Notes under the pieces: generated by a model
What the model saw: the letters and a program-made list of their open reading frames with translations, nothing else
Databases searched by the model: none
Told to the model about the DNA's origin: nothing
Program-made: the position numbers and the translations under genes
Shown: one piece after another, positions 8,638 through 17,432 of the stretch
Layout of the letters: every line of letters starts with the position of its first letter
Position numbering within the stretch: position 1 is the stretch's first letter
Source of the DNA: Thecamonas trahens ATCC 50062
Lineage: Eukaryota > Apusozoa > Apusomonadida > Apusomonadidae
Assembly (NCBI RefSeq): GCF_000142905.1
Contig: NW_013657640.1
Coordinates: forward strand, 177,246 to 241,245
DNA: 64,000 nucleotides
Direction: 5' to 3'

Positions 8638-10273
8638 TCAGTAGTATCGGGCGCTGCCGCTGGTGGCAAACATGGAGGAGGCGCCGGCGTAGTGCGACGA
8701 CGACGTTGAGTTCTGGCGCTGGAGCTCGCGCGAGACGTCCTCGATGCGGTAGTGCAGTGAGGCCGACGAGTCGTCGATCCACTGCAGCGAGTTGAGGTGT
8801 GCGTTGAGGATCTGAACAATCTGGTTGATCGGGTTGTCGTCCTTGACACGCTCGGCGTGCGAGGAGTTGAGCTTGGAGATCATTTCTGTGAGCGACCTGC
8901 CCATGTGCAAGAGCTGGACATTGAGGTTCTCCGCCAGAGTGTACGCCTGCTCACGCTCATGATCGGCCGGCTGTCGGAACTCGCCACCGCTCTCGTGCTT
9001 GGCGATCTCGGCCTCGAGCTGGGTGAGGTTGTGCCTGAGATCGCTCTGCTGCGTGAGAATAAACTCCAGGTTCGAGTTGAGCGAGTCCTGGGCAATCTTG
9101 ACTCGCTGGACATCGTTGTGCAGGTTGGAGATCTTCTCGCCGTTGTCCACCACCACACGATCCCACTCGGAGATCTGGATCGCCTGGTTGGTAAACGTCT
9201 CCACACACTCGCGCAGCTCGGCCCGCCACAGATTGATGATCTCCTCCAGCGACTTGTCGCGGAGCTCGGGCGACACCGTTGGGTCCTTCTGTGCAGACGT
9301 GGCTGATGTACTGATGCCGCCGGCCTTGCCGCCCAGCGCAAACCCGGTCTTGGCCCCGCTGCTGCTACTCGCCGCAGCACCGTCTGTCTTTTTGCCGAGT
9401 GAGAAGCCACCGGTCTTGGCTCCGCCGCTCGCCGCCGCGCCATCCGTCTTCTTGCCGAGCGAGAAGCCGCCTGCCTTCGCTCCGCCGCTCGCCGCCGCGC
9501 CATCCGTCTTCTTGCCGAGCGAAAAGCCGCCTGCCTTCGCTCCGCCGCTCGCCGCCGCGCCATCCGTCTTCTTGCCGAGCGAGAAGCCGCCTGCCTTGGC
9601 TCCGCCGCTCGCCGCTGCGCCATCCGTCTTCTTGCCGAGCGAGAAGCCGCCTGCCTTGGCTCCGCCGCTCGCCGCTGCGCCATCCGTCTTCTTGCCGAGC
9701 GAGAAGCCGCCTGTCTTGGCTCCGCCGCTCGCCGCCGCGCCACCCGTCTTCTTGCCGAGCGAGAAGCCACCCGCCTTGGCTCCGCCTCCAGCTGCCGCGC
9801 CGCCGGACTTTCCGAGCGAGAAGCCACCAGCCTTTGCACCGCCGCCGCCACCAGCCTTTGCACCGCCCGGGAAAGCAAAGCCCTTGCCTCCTGTCTCTGA
9901 CGCCTTTTTCACCGACGGCTCATTGGCCTTGGGCGCTGCGCCAAAGCTCTTGAGGCCGCCACCGCCACCACCAGCGCCGCCGCCACCTCCACCGAGCTTG
10001 AACCCACCACCACCGGCCTTGAACCCGCCACCAGTCTTGCCGGTGCTCTTCCCAAACGAGAACTTGGCAGCTGTGCGTATGTGTGGTGTGGGTGGGTGAG
10101 TGTATGTGGGGGTGCATGGGAGGCGGGAGGAGGGGAGGTCGCGCCATCAAGGCGACATGGGAGGAGAGGGTGGGGAAGCTGAGCAGGGGGAAGGAAAGGG
10201 GGGGGGGAAGGGGGGGGAAGGGGGGAAGGGGGGAAAGGGGGGAGGGGGGAGGGGGGAAGGGGGGCGTACACAT
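8638..10273 (-). CDS. Nucleoporin Nsp1/Nup62
   Basis: Central-channel nucleoporin that forms the permeability barrier and, through its coiled coil, the Nsp1/Nup62 trimer. I read two exons: ATGT at 10270-10273 and 8638-10070, intron 10071-10269 (donor GTACGC, acceptor cacag). Joining gives MSAKFSFGKSTGKTGG, a plausible Nsp1 N-terminus; 478 aa. The N-terminal half is Gly/Lys/Ala-rich with 20-residue repeats of the type GGFSLGKKTDGAAASGGAKA. The C-terminal half (from SPELRDKSLEEIINLW) matches Nup62 strongly: WDRVVVDNGEKISNL, LEFILTQQSDL, DHEREQAYTLAENL, ILNAHLNSLQWID. The central repeats hold FSLG rather than FG dipeptides. Only a few FG sites appear near the N-terminus. Exon 2 is certain. The four-base exon 1 is inferred from phase and splice signals. 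Confidence 0.88.
9408..9780. repeat. 60-bp tandem coding repeat, about 6 copies
   Basis: Near-identical 60-bp units aligned from about 9408 to 9780, differing by a few bases (cgccgc/cgctgc, ccttcgc/ccttggc). They encode the 20-residue FSLG repeats of the nucleoporin. The high identity implies recent expansion or ongoing homogenisation. Confidence 0.95.
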
Positions 10274-10499
10274 GGTCGCCGGAAGCAAAGAGCAGTGTGT
10301 GGTTTGGGGGTTGGCTTGGGCCTGGGCTGGGTAGTGTGGCGGCTGGCGGCTGGCGGCTGGCGGCTGGCGGCTGGGGTCGGATGGGGTGGGATGGGCGATG
10401 GCGGACAAGGCAAGAAGAGTGGCTGCGAAAGGTGATGACTCAGCTGGCATAACAAGCGGGAGTTTGCAGGAGGGGGAGAGAGAAGGACGTCAAGGTGAG

Positions 10500-11726
10500 C
10501 TAGTTTCGAGAGCTGCGCGAGCTCCGCGAGCCGCGTGAGCGATCAAAGCCGCCACTGCGGTTCACAGCGAAGCGATTGTCGGGACGGCGGTCGCGCCCGT
10601 TGCTTCCGCTGCGGCGGCCGTGGCTGCGTGACGAACCGGCGGAAGAAGCGTTGTTGTCGCGTTCGCGAGAGCGTGAGCGGTGGCGCTTGGGTTTGCGGGC
10701 AAACGAGCCGTCCGAGAAGGCCAGCATTTCCGAGGCCGAGATCTTGACGGCGCCGCCGACGACGCCCGAGCTTGCGATGATGATGGAGACGCCGGGGCGG
10801 AGCGAGCCATCGGCCGAGCCGAGCGAGGCCACGTATTCGAGGCCGCGACGGCCATCGGAGAGGCGGCCAAAGACAACTTGACGCTTGTCGAGGGCAGGCG
10901 CAGGGGCGAGCGTCACCATGAACGCCGAGCCGTTGGCGTTCCTGCGGAACATGCGCGAGCTGAGATCGGCCGAGTCGCCAGAACGCCACGAGTTAGCGTT
11001 GACCATGGAAAGCAGGCCGGCTACCGAGTGCTTGAGGACAAATGACTCGTCGTCAAAGGTTGGGCCGTAGATCGACTCGCCGCACGGCGCCACAGTGGCG
11101 GCCTGCGCAACGGGATTGCTCGCGCCCGGAACAAACTTGCGGTGGATGTTCCCGCCCTGGATCCACCGTCCAGGTACAGCTGCATCAACGCGGGTACCCT
11201 GGTAGTGGAGCCAGACGTCGGACAGCCGCGACCGCCGCATCTCGCCGGTGGCCAGCTTCACAAAGTTCTCCGCCGTCTTGGGCACCAGATCGGCATAGAC
11301 CTCAAACTCGAGACGGACTGTCCGGGAGCTTGGCCTACGCGTCCCCCGCTCAGCCTCCTCCACTACCAGCTCCAGCCAGACTCGCGGATTCTCCTCGTTG
11401 CTGTGGTACCGCGTCGTCCCGCTCCCGCTCGGCAGTCCCGGCACGGGCTTTCCTTCCTTGGCCGCCTTGACTGCAAACGCCACCGATGCCTCTACCCCGT
11501 ACGCCGTCACATCGTCGACCTCTGCTACCGCTGCAGTCTCAGCCGCTGGCGCCATCGCTGTTTTCATCGCTGTCGTAGTCGTAGTCGTCGTCGTCGTCGT
11601 CGTCGTTGTCGTCGTCATCGCGCCGCCCTCCTCGTCGTCCAGTGCCGCAAGCTCTGCGTCCCAGTCGCGTGTGGGCTTGGCCTTTGCCTTGCCACGCTTG
11701 CGAGCCCTTGTGCCTGGAACGAACAT
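10500..11726 (-). CDS. Divergent cyclophilin-type peptidyl-prolyl isomerase with RS-like tail
   Basis: Cyclophilin-fold protein, probably nuclear. The start ATG (11724-11726) precedes a basic stretch (RARKRGKAKAK) and a 15-residue poly-Thr run. The isomerase-like domain spans about 115-320: VRLEFEVYADLVPKTAENFVKLATGE, then PGRWIQGGNI (compare PGFMCQGGDF), KHSVAGLLSMVNANS, NANGSAFMVTLAPAPALDKRQVVFGRL. The active site is degenerate. The QFFI motif is SAFMV, and the drug-binding Trp is not evident. Asn/Gln landmarks remain. The last about 80 residues are Arg/Ser-rich (RHRSRSRERD, then RSRGSRSSRSSRN), as in SR-cyclophilins of the spliceosome. Family assignment is firm; catalytic competence is doubtful. 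Confidence 0.85.
   Translation of the reverse strand: MFVPGTRARKRGKAKAKPTRDWDAELAALDDEEGGAMTTTTTTTTTTTTTTTAMKTAMAPAAETAAVAEVDDVTAYGVEASVAFAVKAAKEGKPVPGLPSGSGTTRYHSNEENPRVWLELVVEEAERGTRRPSSRTVRLEFEVYADLVPKTAENFVKLATGEMRRSRLSDVWLHYQGTRVDAAVPGRWIQGGNIHRKFVPGASNPVAQAATVAPCGESIYGPTFDDESFVLKHSVAGLLSMVNANSWRSGDSADLSSRMFRRNANGSAFMVTLAPAPALDKRQVVFGRLSDGRRGLEYVASLGSADGSLRPGVSIIIASSGVVGGAVKISASEMLAFSDGSFARKPKRHRSRSRERDNNASSAGSSRSHGRRSGSNGRDRRPDNRFAVNRSGGFDRSRGSRSSRSSRN
11571..11622. repeat. Trinucleotide repeat encoding poly-Thr
   Basis: A run of gtc/gta triplets that encodes about 15 consecutive Thr on the minus strand in the cyclophilin N-terminal linker. It is probably length-variable. Confidence 0.85.
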
Positions 11727-11865
11727 GCTTCAGATGGGAGTGGGTGGGGTGTGGGGTGGGTGGGGTGGTGGGAGCGGGTGGCTGCGAGTCGCACTGACTT
11801 TGGCGCGAGGGGGAGAACAGGGAGGCGGGAGGGAGGGCATGAGAAAGAGGCAAGCATAGCCACAT

Positions 11866-12150
11866 GACCACCATGTCTGGATCAACTGGTACTTGCGTAT
11901 GTCATGTACACGAGTTGCAGAGTGATGGATGCTAGCAAAGGGGTAGGTGGATGACGGAGGGCTGCGATCACGCGCCTTGGACGAGCCATTACCGAGTTGA
12001 TGCATCACCTAGAGGCATACATGGCCCGATGACCACCATGCCTGGGTCAACTGGTACTTGGGTATGTCATGTACACGAGGTGGATGACGGAGGGCTGCGA
12101 TCACTCGGGAAGAGAGCCTTCGACGAGCCACTACCGAGTTGATGCATCAC
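11866..12150. repeat. Non-coding direct duplication
   Basis: Two copies at 11866-12009 and 12031-12150, offset 165 bp. Both contain ccaccatg-ctgg-tcaactggtactt, gtatgtcatgtacacgag, gtggatgacggagggctgcgatcac and cgagttgatgcatcac. Copy 1 has about 32 extra bases in the middle (11915-11946). It lies between the divergent cyclophilin and eIF5 genes. Short open frames run through it but show no coding character. I cannot say whether it is a promoter element, a small RNA pair or a relic. Confidence 0.85.
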
Positions 12151-12299
12151 TCGACCAAGAATTAATCGATGGCCCTGTTCAATTAACCATGGTTGCCATT
12201 ATCGAGTGGGCGGCACTGGTACGGGCTAAGCGACGGGAGAGACGGCCACTTATCGCACCTTCATGGGCTTCACGACGTGATTACGTAACACTAACAAAC

Positions 12300-13821
12300 A
12301 TGGTACGTATGCCCATGATTCCCTCCATCATCTCTGCTCCATACTTCCTCCTTATCTCCAAATACCCCCATATCAGCCCCGCACCATGCCCAGTATGAGT
12401 TGGCTGGCCATAGCAGGCAAAATCTGCCGACAGAGGCGACGTGTTCCTTGCCCCCCTCCCCCCCCCCCCCCCCCCCCGCCCCTCCCACCACCACCACCAC
12501 CACCACCACCACCAACAGAGAGAGAGACTCATGAGAAGAGGGGAGGGTACTGTAGTCTTCAATCAACATTGGCGGTTCGTCCAAGGACGCGTCGTACCGG
12601 TACAAGATGCCCAAGCTCATTGCCAAGGTGGAAGGGCGTGGTAATGGGATCAAGACGCGCATTGTGAACATGGCAGAGATCGCAAAGTGCCTCAAGGTGC
12701 CTCCGGCATATCCCACAAAGTGGTTCGGCTTTGAGCTGGGTGCACAGGCGCGGTGGACGGAGAAGACTCAAGCTGCCATTGTCAATGGTGCCTTTACTGC
12801 TGCTGATCTGCAGTCGACCCTTGATGCCTTTGTCCAGACGTTTGTCCTCTGCCCCAACTGTGGCCTGCCCGAGATCGACCTCTCGGTCAAGCGCAATGTG
12901 GTGATGGCTACGTGCTCGGCGTGCGGTAACCAGGCTTCCATTGGTGGGACCCACAAGCTCTCCAAGTACATTGTCAACAACCCGCCGCCCAAGTCAAAGA
13001 AGGGCGCGAGCAAGCAGGCTGCTGCTGCTGCCGCCGCCGCTGACGATGCGGACCCGTTTGCTGGCGACATCATCGACGTGACCAAGACCGAGGTTGCTGA
13101 CGATGACGCCAACGTCGAGTGGTTCACCGACACCTCGGAGGCCGCGGTCCTCGACCGGCAGAAGGCGACCATCGGCGCCAACAAGCTGCTCGCCGACATC
13201 GGCGCCGTCACCATCGAGCGCGACATTGCCGACTCGGTCGCCGCCTTTGAGGCCTGGTACGCCGAGTCCGACCGCGACCTTGGCGAGATCGAAGCCTTCC
13301 TCGACGACCTCAAGTCAACGTACGCCCACAAGAACGCCGAGATTGTGGGCGCGTTCTGCGCTGTTGTCTGGGGCGACGACCTCTTCACCCAGCTCCCGCA
13401 TTACGCCGAGATCATGAGCAAGTTTATCAACGGCACCTCGGAGCAAAAGGTTGTCCTCGGCTGGGTCGAGCGCGTGTGCGGCGAGACCCACCGCGATGCG
13501 CTCCTCAAGTACGTCGCCCACATCCTCAAGCACCTGTACGAGCTCGACCTCGTTGATGAGGAGGTCATGCTCAAGTGGGCCGGCAAGAAGAGCTCCAAGT
13601 TTGTGCTCAACAAGATCTCGGTCGAGGTCAAGACCGCAGGCGCCCAGTTCCTCGACTGGCTGGCCGAGGCCGATGACGAGTACTCGTACGAGGACGACGA
13701 CGAGGACGACGGTGAGGACGCCGGCGCCTCGCAGGTCACCGAGCGCTTTGCCCGGGGCGCTGCTGCTGCCCCTGTCGCTGCCAACGACGACGACGATGAC
13801 TTTGACATTGACGACATCTAG
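12300..13821 (+). CDS. EIF5: Translation initiation factor eIF5
   Basis: GTPase-activating protein for eIF2 in the 43S complex. The best model joins a three-base first exon, ATG at 12300-12302 (donor GTACGT), to 12556-13821 (acceptor actgtag). The intron is 12303-12555 and the product 422 aa. The join gives MSSINIGGSSKDASYRYKMP, which aligns with human eIF5 and supplies Arg16, the equivalent of the GAP arginine finger (human Arg15). Starting at the internal ATG 12607 would delete it. Next come IAKVEGRGNGIKT, WFGFELGAQ and a zinc ribbon (CPNC...CSAC). A Lys/Ala-rich linker precedes a C-terminal HEAT/W2 domain with AA-boxes (EEVMLKWAGKKSSKFV, FLDWLAEADDEYSYEDDD) that bind eIF2-beta and eIF3. 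The chain ends acidic (DDDDDFDIDDI). Confidence 0.96.
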
Positions 13822-14005
13822 ATATCTCGCTTCAGAGTAACACCTCCCGATCCCCCCTCGTCCACACCATCCCGCCGATCCCTCCGCCTGTCCGCCGACC
13901 CGAATGCCTCGCTGCTGCCGACCGCGCCAACTGCCACCACTTCACCGCCCTCTTCCCCCCCCTCCCACCCACCACACCCACCACCCACCCACCACACCCC
14001 TGGTC

Positions 14006-15022
14006 ATGCGACCCATGACGAGTGCTTCGGAACCCCGGGTGGTGAACGCGCTGACACGGCGGCTGATGGCGGCCCAAGCCCGGGTTCGGGAGCTGGAGAG
14101 CGAGGCAGCGGCGGCGGCGGCGGCAAGGGCGGCGGCCGAGGTCAGGGCCGAGGGCTCATCGATGGACGCTATGGAGGCTCGGAAAGCGGCAGAGAAGGCA
14201 GGACACGAGGCTGAGGCCAAGATGGTTCATACGTTGCGCTCCCTGGAGGCCCAGCTGGCTGCCGCAGATGCGGCTACCTCTGCCCGGACCCACTCGCTCG
14301 CCGCTCTGGCGGCAAAGCTCGCCGATGCATTGGGCGTTGAGCGGCTTGGTGCGGCTGGCGGCGGCGAGACAGAGGCGCCCGAGTCTGATGTCGTGGACAA
14401 TCATCTGGGCGCACTGGTGGCGGCAGCAGCGGCAAAGATCAGGTCGGCGGCTGCGGCTGGCGAAGCGAGCGTCGCAGGCGGAGCATCGGAGATGGCGGCA
14501 GAAAGCGGAGCGGCTGCAAGTGCAAGCGATGGGAGCGACGATGTGATGTCAAGGCTGCGGGCGGCGGCGGCGGAGAATGAGATGCTGCAAGTCGAACTGG
14601 TGCTGAGCCAGGAGGCTGCTATTCAGGCGCAGCGCGAGGCCAAGACGGCGCAGGCGGCGATGGACGAGATTACCTCTGAGCGCAACGCGCTCAAGCTCAA
14701 GCTGCGATCGATCCTCACTGACGATGGCCAGGGAAGCGAGGTGCTGACGACCAAATCGCAGCACGGCGCAACCATCGAAGATCTCCGTGCCCGCGCCATG
14801 GCCCAGCGCAAGGCGTTCCAGGCCTCGCTCTCTGAGCGCGAGCGCGCGCTCATCGAGCTGCGGCAGACAACCACGGCGCAGCTTGACCGCAAGCACGCCC
14901 AGGTGGTCAAGCTCTCCTCACAGCTGGAAAAGGCCAAAAAGCGGATCCGTGAGATGTCGACCCAGCTGGCCAAGGCCAAGACCATCATCAAGGCTGCCAA
15001 GAAGAAGAAGAGCAGACAATAG
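14006..15022 (+). CDS. Coiled-coil protein, unknown function
   Basis: Not recognised. The ATG at 14006 is preferred over 13904 because the upstream residues are Pro/His low complexity from a C-rich leader; ATG 14015 is also possible. About 338 aa, almost all Ala/Glu/Arg/Lys with heptad character: a first coil about 10-120, an Ala/Ser/Gly-rich middle, and a second coil from LRAAAAENEMLQVELVLSQE to the end. The C-terminus is very basic (AAKKKKSRQ). No enzymatic motif or membrane segment is seen. Its stop (TAG, 15020-15022) is only 4 bp from the stop of the convergent THOC1 gene. It may be cytoskeletal, Golgi or centrosomal; this is a guess from architecture. Confidence 0.7.
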   Translation: MRPMTSASEPRVVNALTRRLMAAQARVRELESEAAAAAAARAAAEVRAEGSSMDAMEARKAAEKAGHEAEAKMVHTLRSLEAQLAAADAATSARTHSLAALAAKLADALGVERLGAAGGGETEAPESDVVDNHLGALVAAAAAKIRSAAAAGEASVAGGASEMAAESGAAASASDGSDDVMSRLRAAAAENEMLQVELVLSQEAAIQAQREAKTAQAAMDEITSERNALKLKLRSILTDDGQGSEVLTTKSQHGATIEDLRARAMAQRKAFQASLSERERALIELRQTTTAQLDRKHAQVVKLSSQLEKAKKRIREMSTQLAKAKTIIKAAKKKKSRQ

Positions 15023-15026
15023 CGTG

Positions 15027-17102
15027 TTACTCGTCGTCGTCGTCGTCGCTGACAACCTCACCCTCCTCCAGCTCTTCGGTGGCAGCCAGGAACTCTGCTT
15101 CTGCAGCAGCCATGTCGTCGGCGTCGAGCTCGACATCCAGCTCGACGTCGAGCTCAGCGTCGGCCTCGGTCAGACCCTCGGGGATTTCGTCCATAGGCTC
15201 GAGCGCAGCATCCGCGTCGGCATCAGCGTCAGCGTCAGCGTCAGGGACCACGTCGGCGTCGGGGGCTGCCACGTCCATGTCTGCTGGTTCGGCCTCGGGG
15301 TCGGATTCAGCCTTTTGCTCGGCCTTCTGCTCTGCTGCTTTTGGCTTGGCCTCGGCCGTCTCGGTGACACCAGGCCAGAGCGGAGCGTCATCATCAAAGG
15401 AGAGGTGCGGGTTCTGCCAGCGAGCGGCGGCATCGTCGACGTCCGAGCCGAGGGCCGAGTAGACCTCAAACGAGGCTTGCGAAGCAACACGCAGGGCCTT
15501 CCACATGTACTTGGGGTCATTCTTGCGCTTGTACTCGTCTTCGATGGCGTTTTCCGGGTCGGCATCGTCGACAATGGGTCGCATGATGACCTCCATAGAC
15601 GGCGGGCGCTCGGCGTCCTCCAGCGGCGTCCAGTTGTCCTGAGCCTCGAGCAGATCGGCGACTTGGGCGACGGGGTCCGGCGGCGGCGGGGCAAAGCGCG
15701 AGACCGGCTTGCGCTTCTTGGACGGCGCAGCAGCGGCCGCCGCCGCCGTCTCATCGGCGAGCTTGCGCTTGCGCGAGAGCGGGACGGCGGCGAGCTTGAC
15801 GTCGCTGGTTGCGGGGCGCTCGTACGGCTTACACGAGTCGAACTTCCATGACAGCCAGGCGAGCTCGCGCTCCATGAGCTTGGTGACGACGGCGGCAAAC
15901 ACCTTGCCGTCGGGCGGAGTGGCGCGGATCTGGGCCATGGCCTCGGCGTGGAGCTCGTCGAGGGCGGCGTTCTGTGCGGACGAGAGCACGACCTGCTTCG
16001 TCTTTGTGGCAGCCACGCGCAGGCTCTGGATAAAGATAAGGTACTGCATCAGGATGTGCCGGCGGAAGAACGGGTCCGAGAGCTCGAGCGTGATGAGCCG
16101 CGATGAAGTGAGGAACTTGCAAAAGTGGGCCGAGATGCTATCGGTGTTGTTGCTTCCGGCCTCGGTCTCGAGCTCCATGCCGACCGGCGCGTCTGCGGCT
16201 GCGCGGCGGTAGACGGCGTCGTCGCTCTCGTGAAAAGGCTGAGTGGCAAAGGCCTTGAGGACGAGCCGGGCGGTGTCGAGGAAGGTCGGCCAGGCGGATG
16301 GGGCGTCGTCGTCGTCGCCGGCCATCACCGCCGCCGGGTTCTTGAACGCCTCCTGCAGCGACCAAAACGCGCGGTAGAAGCCAAAGTCGACAGGCGGGTC
16401 GTTTGGTCCGCGCTTGCCGCCAGCTTCGATCTGGACCTTCCAGGCAGCGGCGGCTTTGTCGTCGGCAGGCGGGGCTTCATCGAGCGCGGTGGTGTTGTCG
16501 ACGTTGACCCGAGAAGTGAGGTTGACGCCCGAGCGCTCCGAGAGCGGAAAGGCCATGGCGAGGAACACGAGGATGCGTCCGCGGAACGCGTTGTCCTGAG
16601 CCCGCGAAAGCCTGCGGAGCATGTCGTTGCAGGCGCGAAGAAGAGCGAGGCCGGCCGACTTTGCCGCCCGATCGCCCTTCGGCCCGTCCAACAGGCGGCC
16701 GACCTGCGGCAGCGCGTCCTCCAGCCAAGCAAAGACCCGCTCGGCGTGCGGCACAACAAGACCAGCGAGCACGTCGTCGATGAGAGTAAACAGTCCAGCG
16801 CCGTCCATCAGCGGCGTCTCTGCAGTAGCCAGGCCCGCGGCATCGTCCAGCAGCACCAGCAGCGGAGCAACGCCAGCGGCATCATCACCGGAACCAGGCT
16901 GCGAGCCAGCAGGCGACATTCCGACCTCTGCCAGCACTTCAGCCGCCCGCAATCGAAAAGCAGCAGCCACAGCATGGGCATCAGCCGCAGCCTCGGTCAC
17001 TGTCAGAGTCAAAGCAGGGAGCGAGGGTGACGAGGCGAGGGCAGCCGCCACGGCGTGTGTGGCCGAGGCGTAGAGGGAGGTGGTGGTGGTGGTGGTGGAC
17101 AT
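15027..17102 (-). CDS. THOC1: THO complex subunit 1 (THOC1/Hpr1)
   Basis: Subunit of the THO/TREX complex that couples transcription to mRNA export and limits R-loops. The 691-aa product shows family blocks: FYRAFWSLQEAFKNP (242-256), CKFLTSSRLITLELSDPFFRRHILMQYLIF split across about 328-357, PPDGKVF (396-402), WLSWKFDSC (416-424) and, near 514-540, DADPENAIEDEY and KYMWKALR. The segment RKRKLADE...PSKKRKP (444-466) looks like a bipartite nuclear signal. The last about 120 residues are acidic Asp/Glu/Ala repeats. The C-terminal death-like domain of vertebrate THOC1 is not apparent. The first about 10 residues are Thr-rich. It is divergent from WDR48, 330 bp apart. Confidence 0.93.
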   Translation of the reverse strand: MSTTTTTTSLYASATHAVAAALASSPSLPALTLTVTEAAADAHAVAAAFRLRAAEVLAEVGMSPAGSQPGSGDDAAGVAPLLVLLDDAAGLATAETPLMDGAGLFTLIDDVLAGLVVPHAERVFAWLEDALPQVGRLLDGPKGDRAAKSAGLALLRACNDMLRRLSRAQDNAFRGRILVFLAMAFPLSERSGVNLTSRVNVDNTTALDEAPPADDKAAAAWKVQIEAGGKRGPNDPPVDFGFYRAFWSLQEAFKNPAAVMAGDDDDAPSAWPTFLDTARLVLKAFATQPFHESDDAVYRRAAADAPVGMELETEAGSNNTDSISAHFCKFLTSSRLITLELSDPFFRRHILMQYLIFIQSLRVAATKTKQVVLSSAQNAALDELHAEAMAQIRATPPDGKVFAAVVTKLMERELAWLSWKFDSCKPYERPATSDVKLAAVPLSRKRKLADETAAAAAAAPSKKRKPVSRFAPPPPDPVAQVADLLEAQDNWTPLEDAERPPSMEVIMRPIVDDADPENAIEDEYKRKNDPKYMWKALRVASQASFEVYSALGSDVDDAAARWQNPHLSFDDDAPLWPGVTETAEAKPKAAEQKAEQKAESDPEAEPADMDVAAPDADVVPDADADADADADAALEPMDEIPEGLTEADAELDVELDVELDADDMAAAEAEFLAATEELEEGEVVSDDDDDE

Positions 17103-17432
17103 AGGAGGGGGGGAGGGGGGGAGGGGGGGAGGAAGGGTGGGGTGGGTGGTGGTGGGTGGGGTGTGGAGTGGGGGTGGTCGGGGTGGTCGGGGTGGTCGGG
17201 GTGGTCGGGGTGGTCGGGGCGGTCGGGGTGGTCGGGGGGGCTGTGTCGCACTGAGGTCGGTCGCCGGATAGGGGGGGAGGGGGGGAAGGGGGGAAGGGGG
17301 AGGGGGGAAGGGGCTACGCCAGACTCAATACCACACTCCACGCCACCCTCTACACCACCCACCACCACCACCACCACCACCCACCACCACCACCACCCCA
17401 CCACTGCTACTGCTGCTGCTGCTGCCACTGCC
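17103..17432. promoter_or_regulatory. Divergent intergenic region THOC1/WDR48
   Basis: Between two divergent start codons. It holds a G-run region and at least seven 10-bp units ggtggtcggg (about 17173-17240), then a CCA/CAC-rich leader before WDR48. Presumed bidirectional promoter; no recognisable core element. Confidence 0.5.

Noticed and set aside
9912-9914. Nsp1 start at a GTG codon
   Set aside because: The frame is open upstream to a clear acceptor at 10071-10072; a GTG start is not expected in a eukaryote.
8999-10099. 366-residue Pro/Ala-rich open frame on the plus strand
   Set aside because: It is the antisense shadow of the Nsp1 coding repeats; the minus-strand Nup62 homology is decisive.
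11951-12398. Short open frames (up to 109 codons) over the duplicated intergenic blocks
   Set aside because: No similarity, different frames in the two copies, and overlap with the eIF5 first exon.
12607-13821. eIF5 starting at the internal ATG 12607
   Set aside because: It would omit the conserved N-terminus with the arginine finger; splice sites upstream rebuild it exactly.
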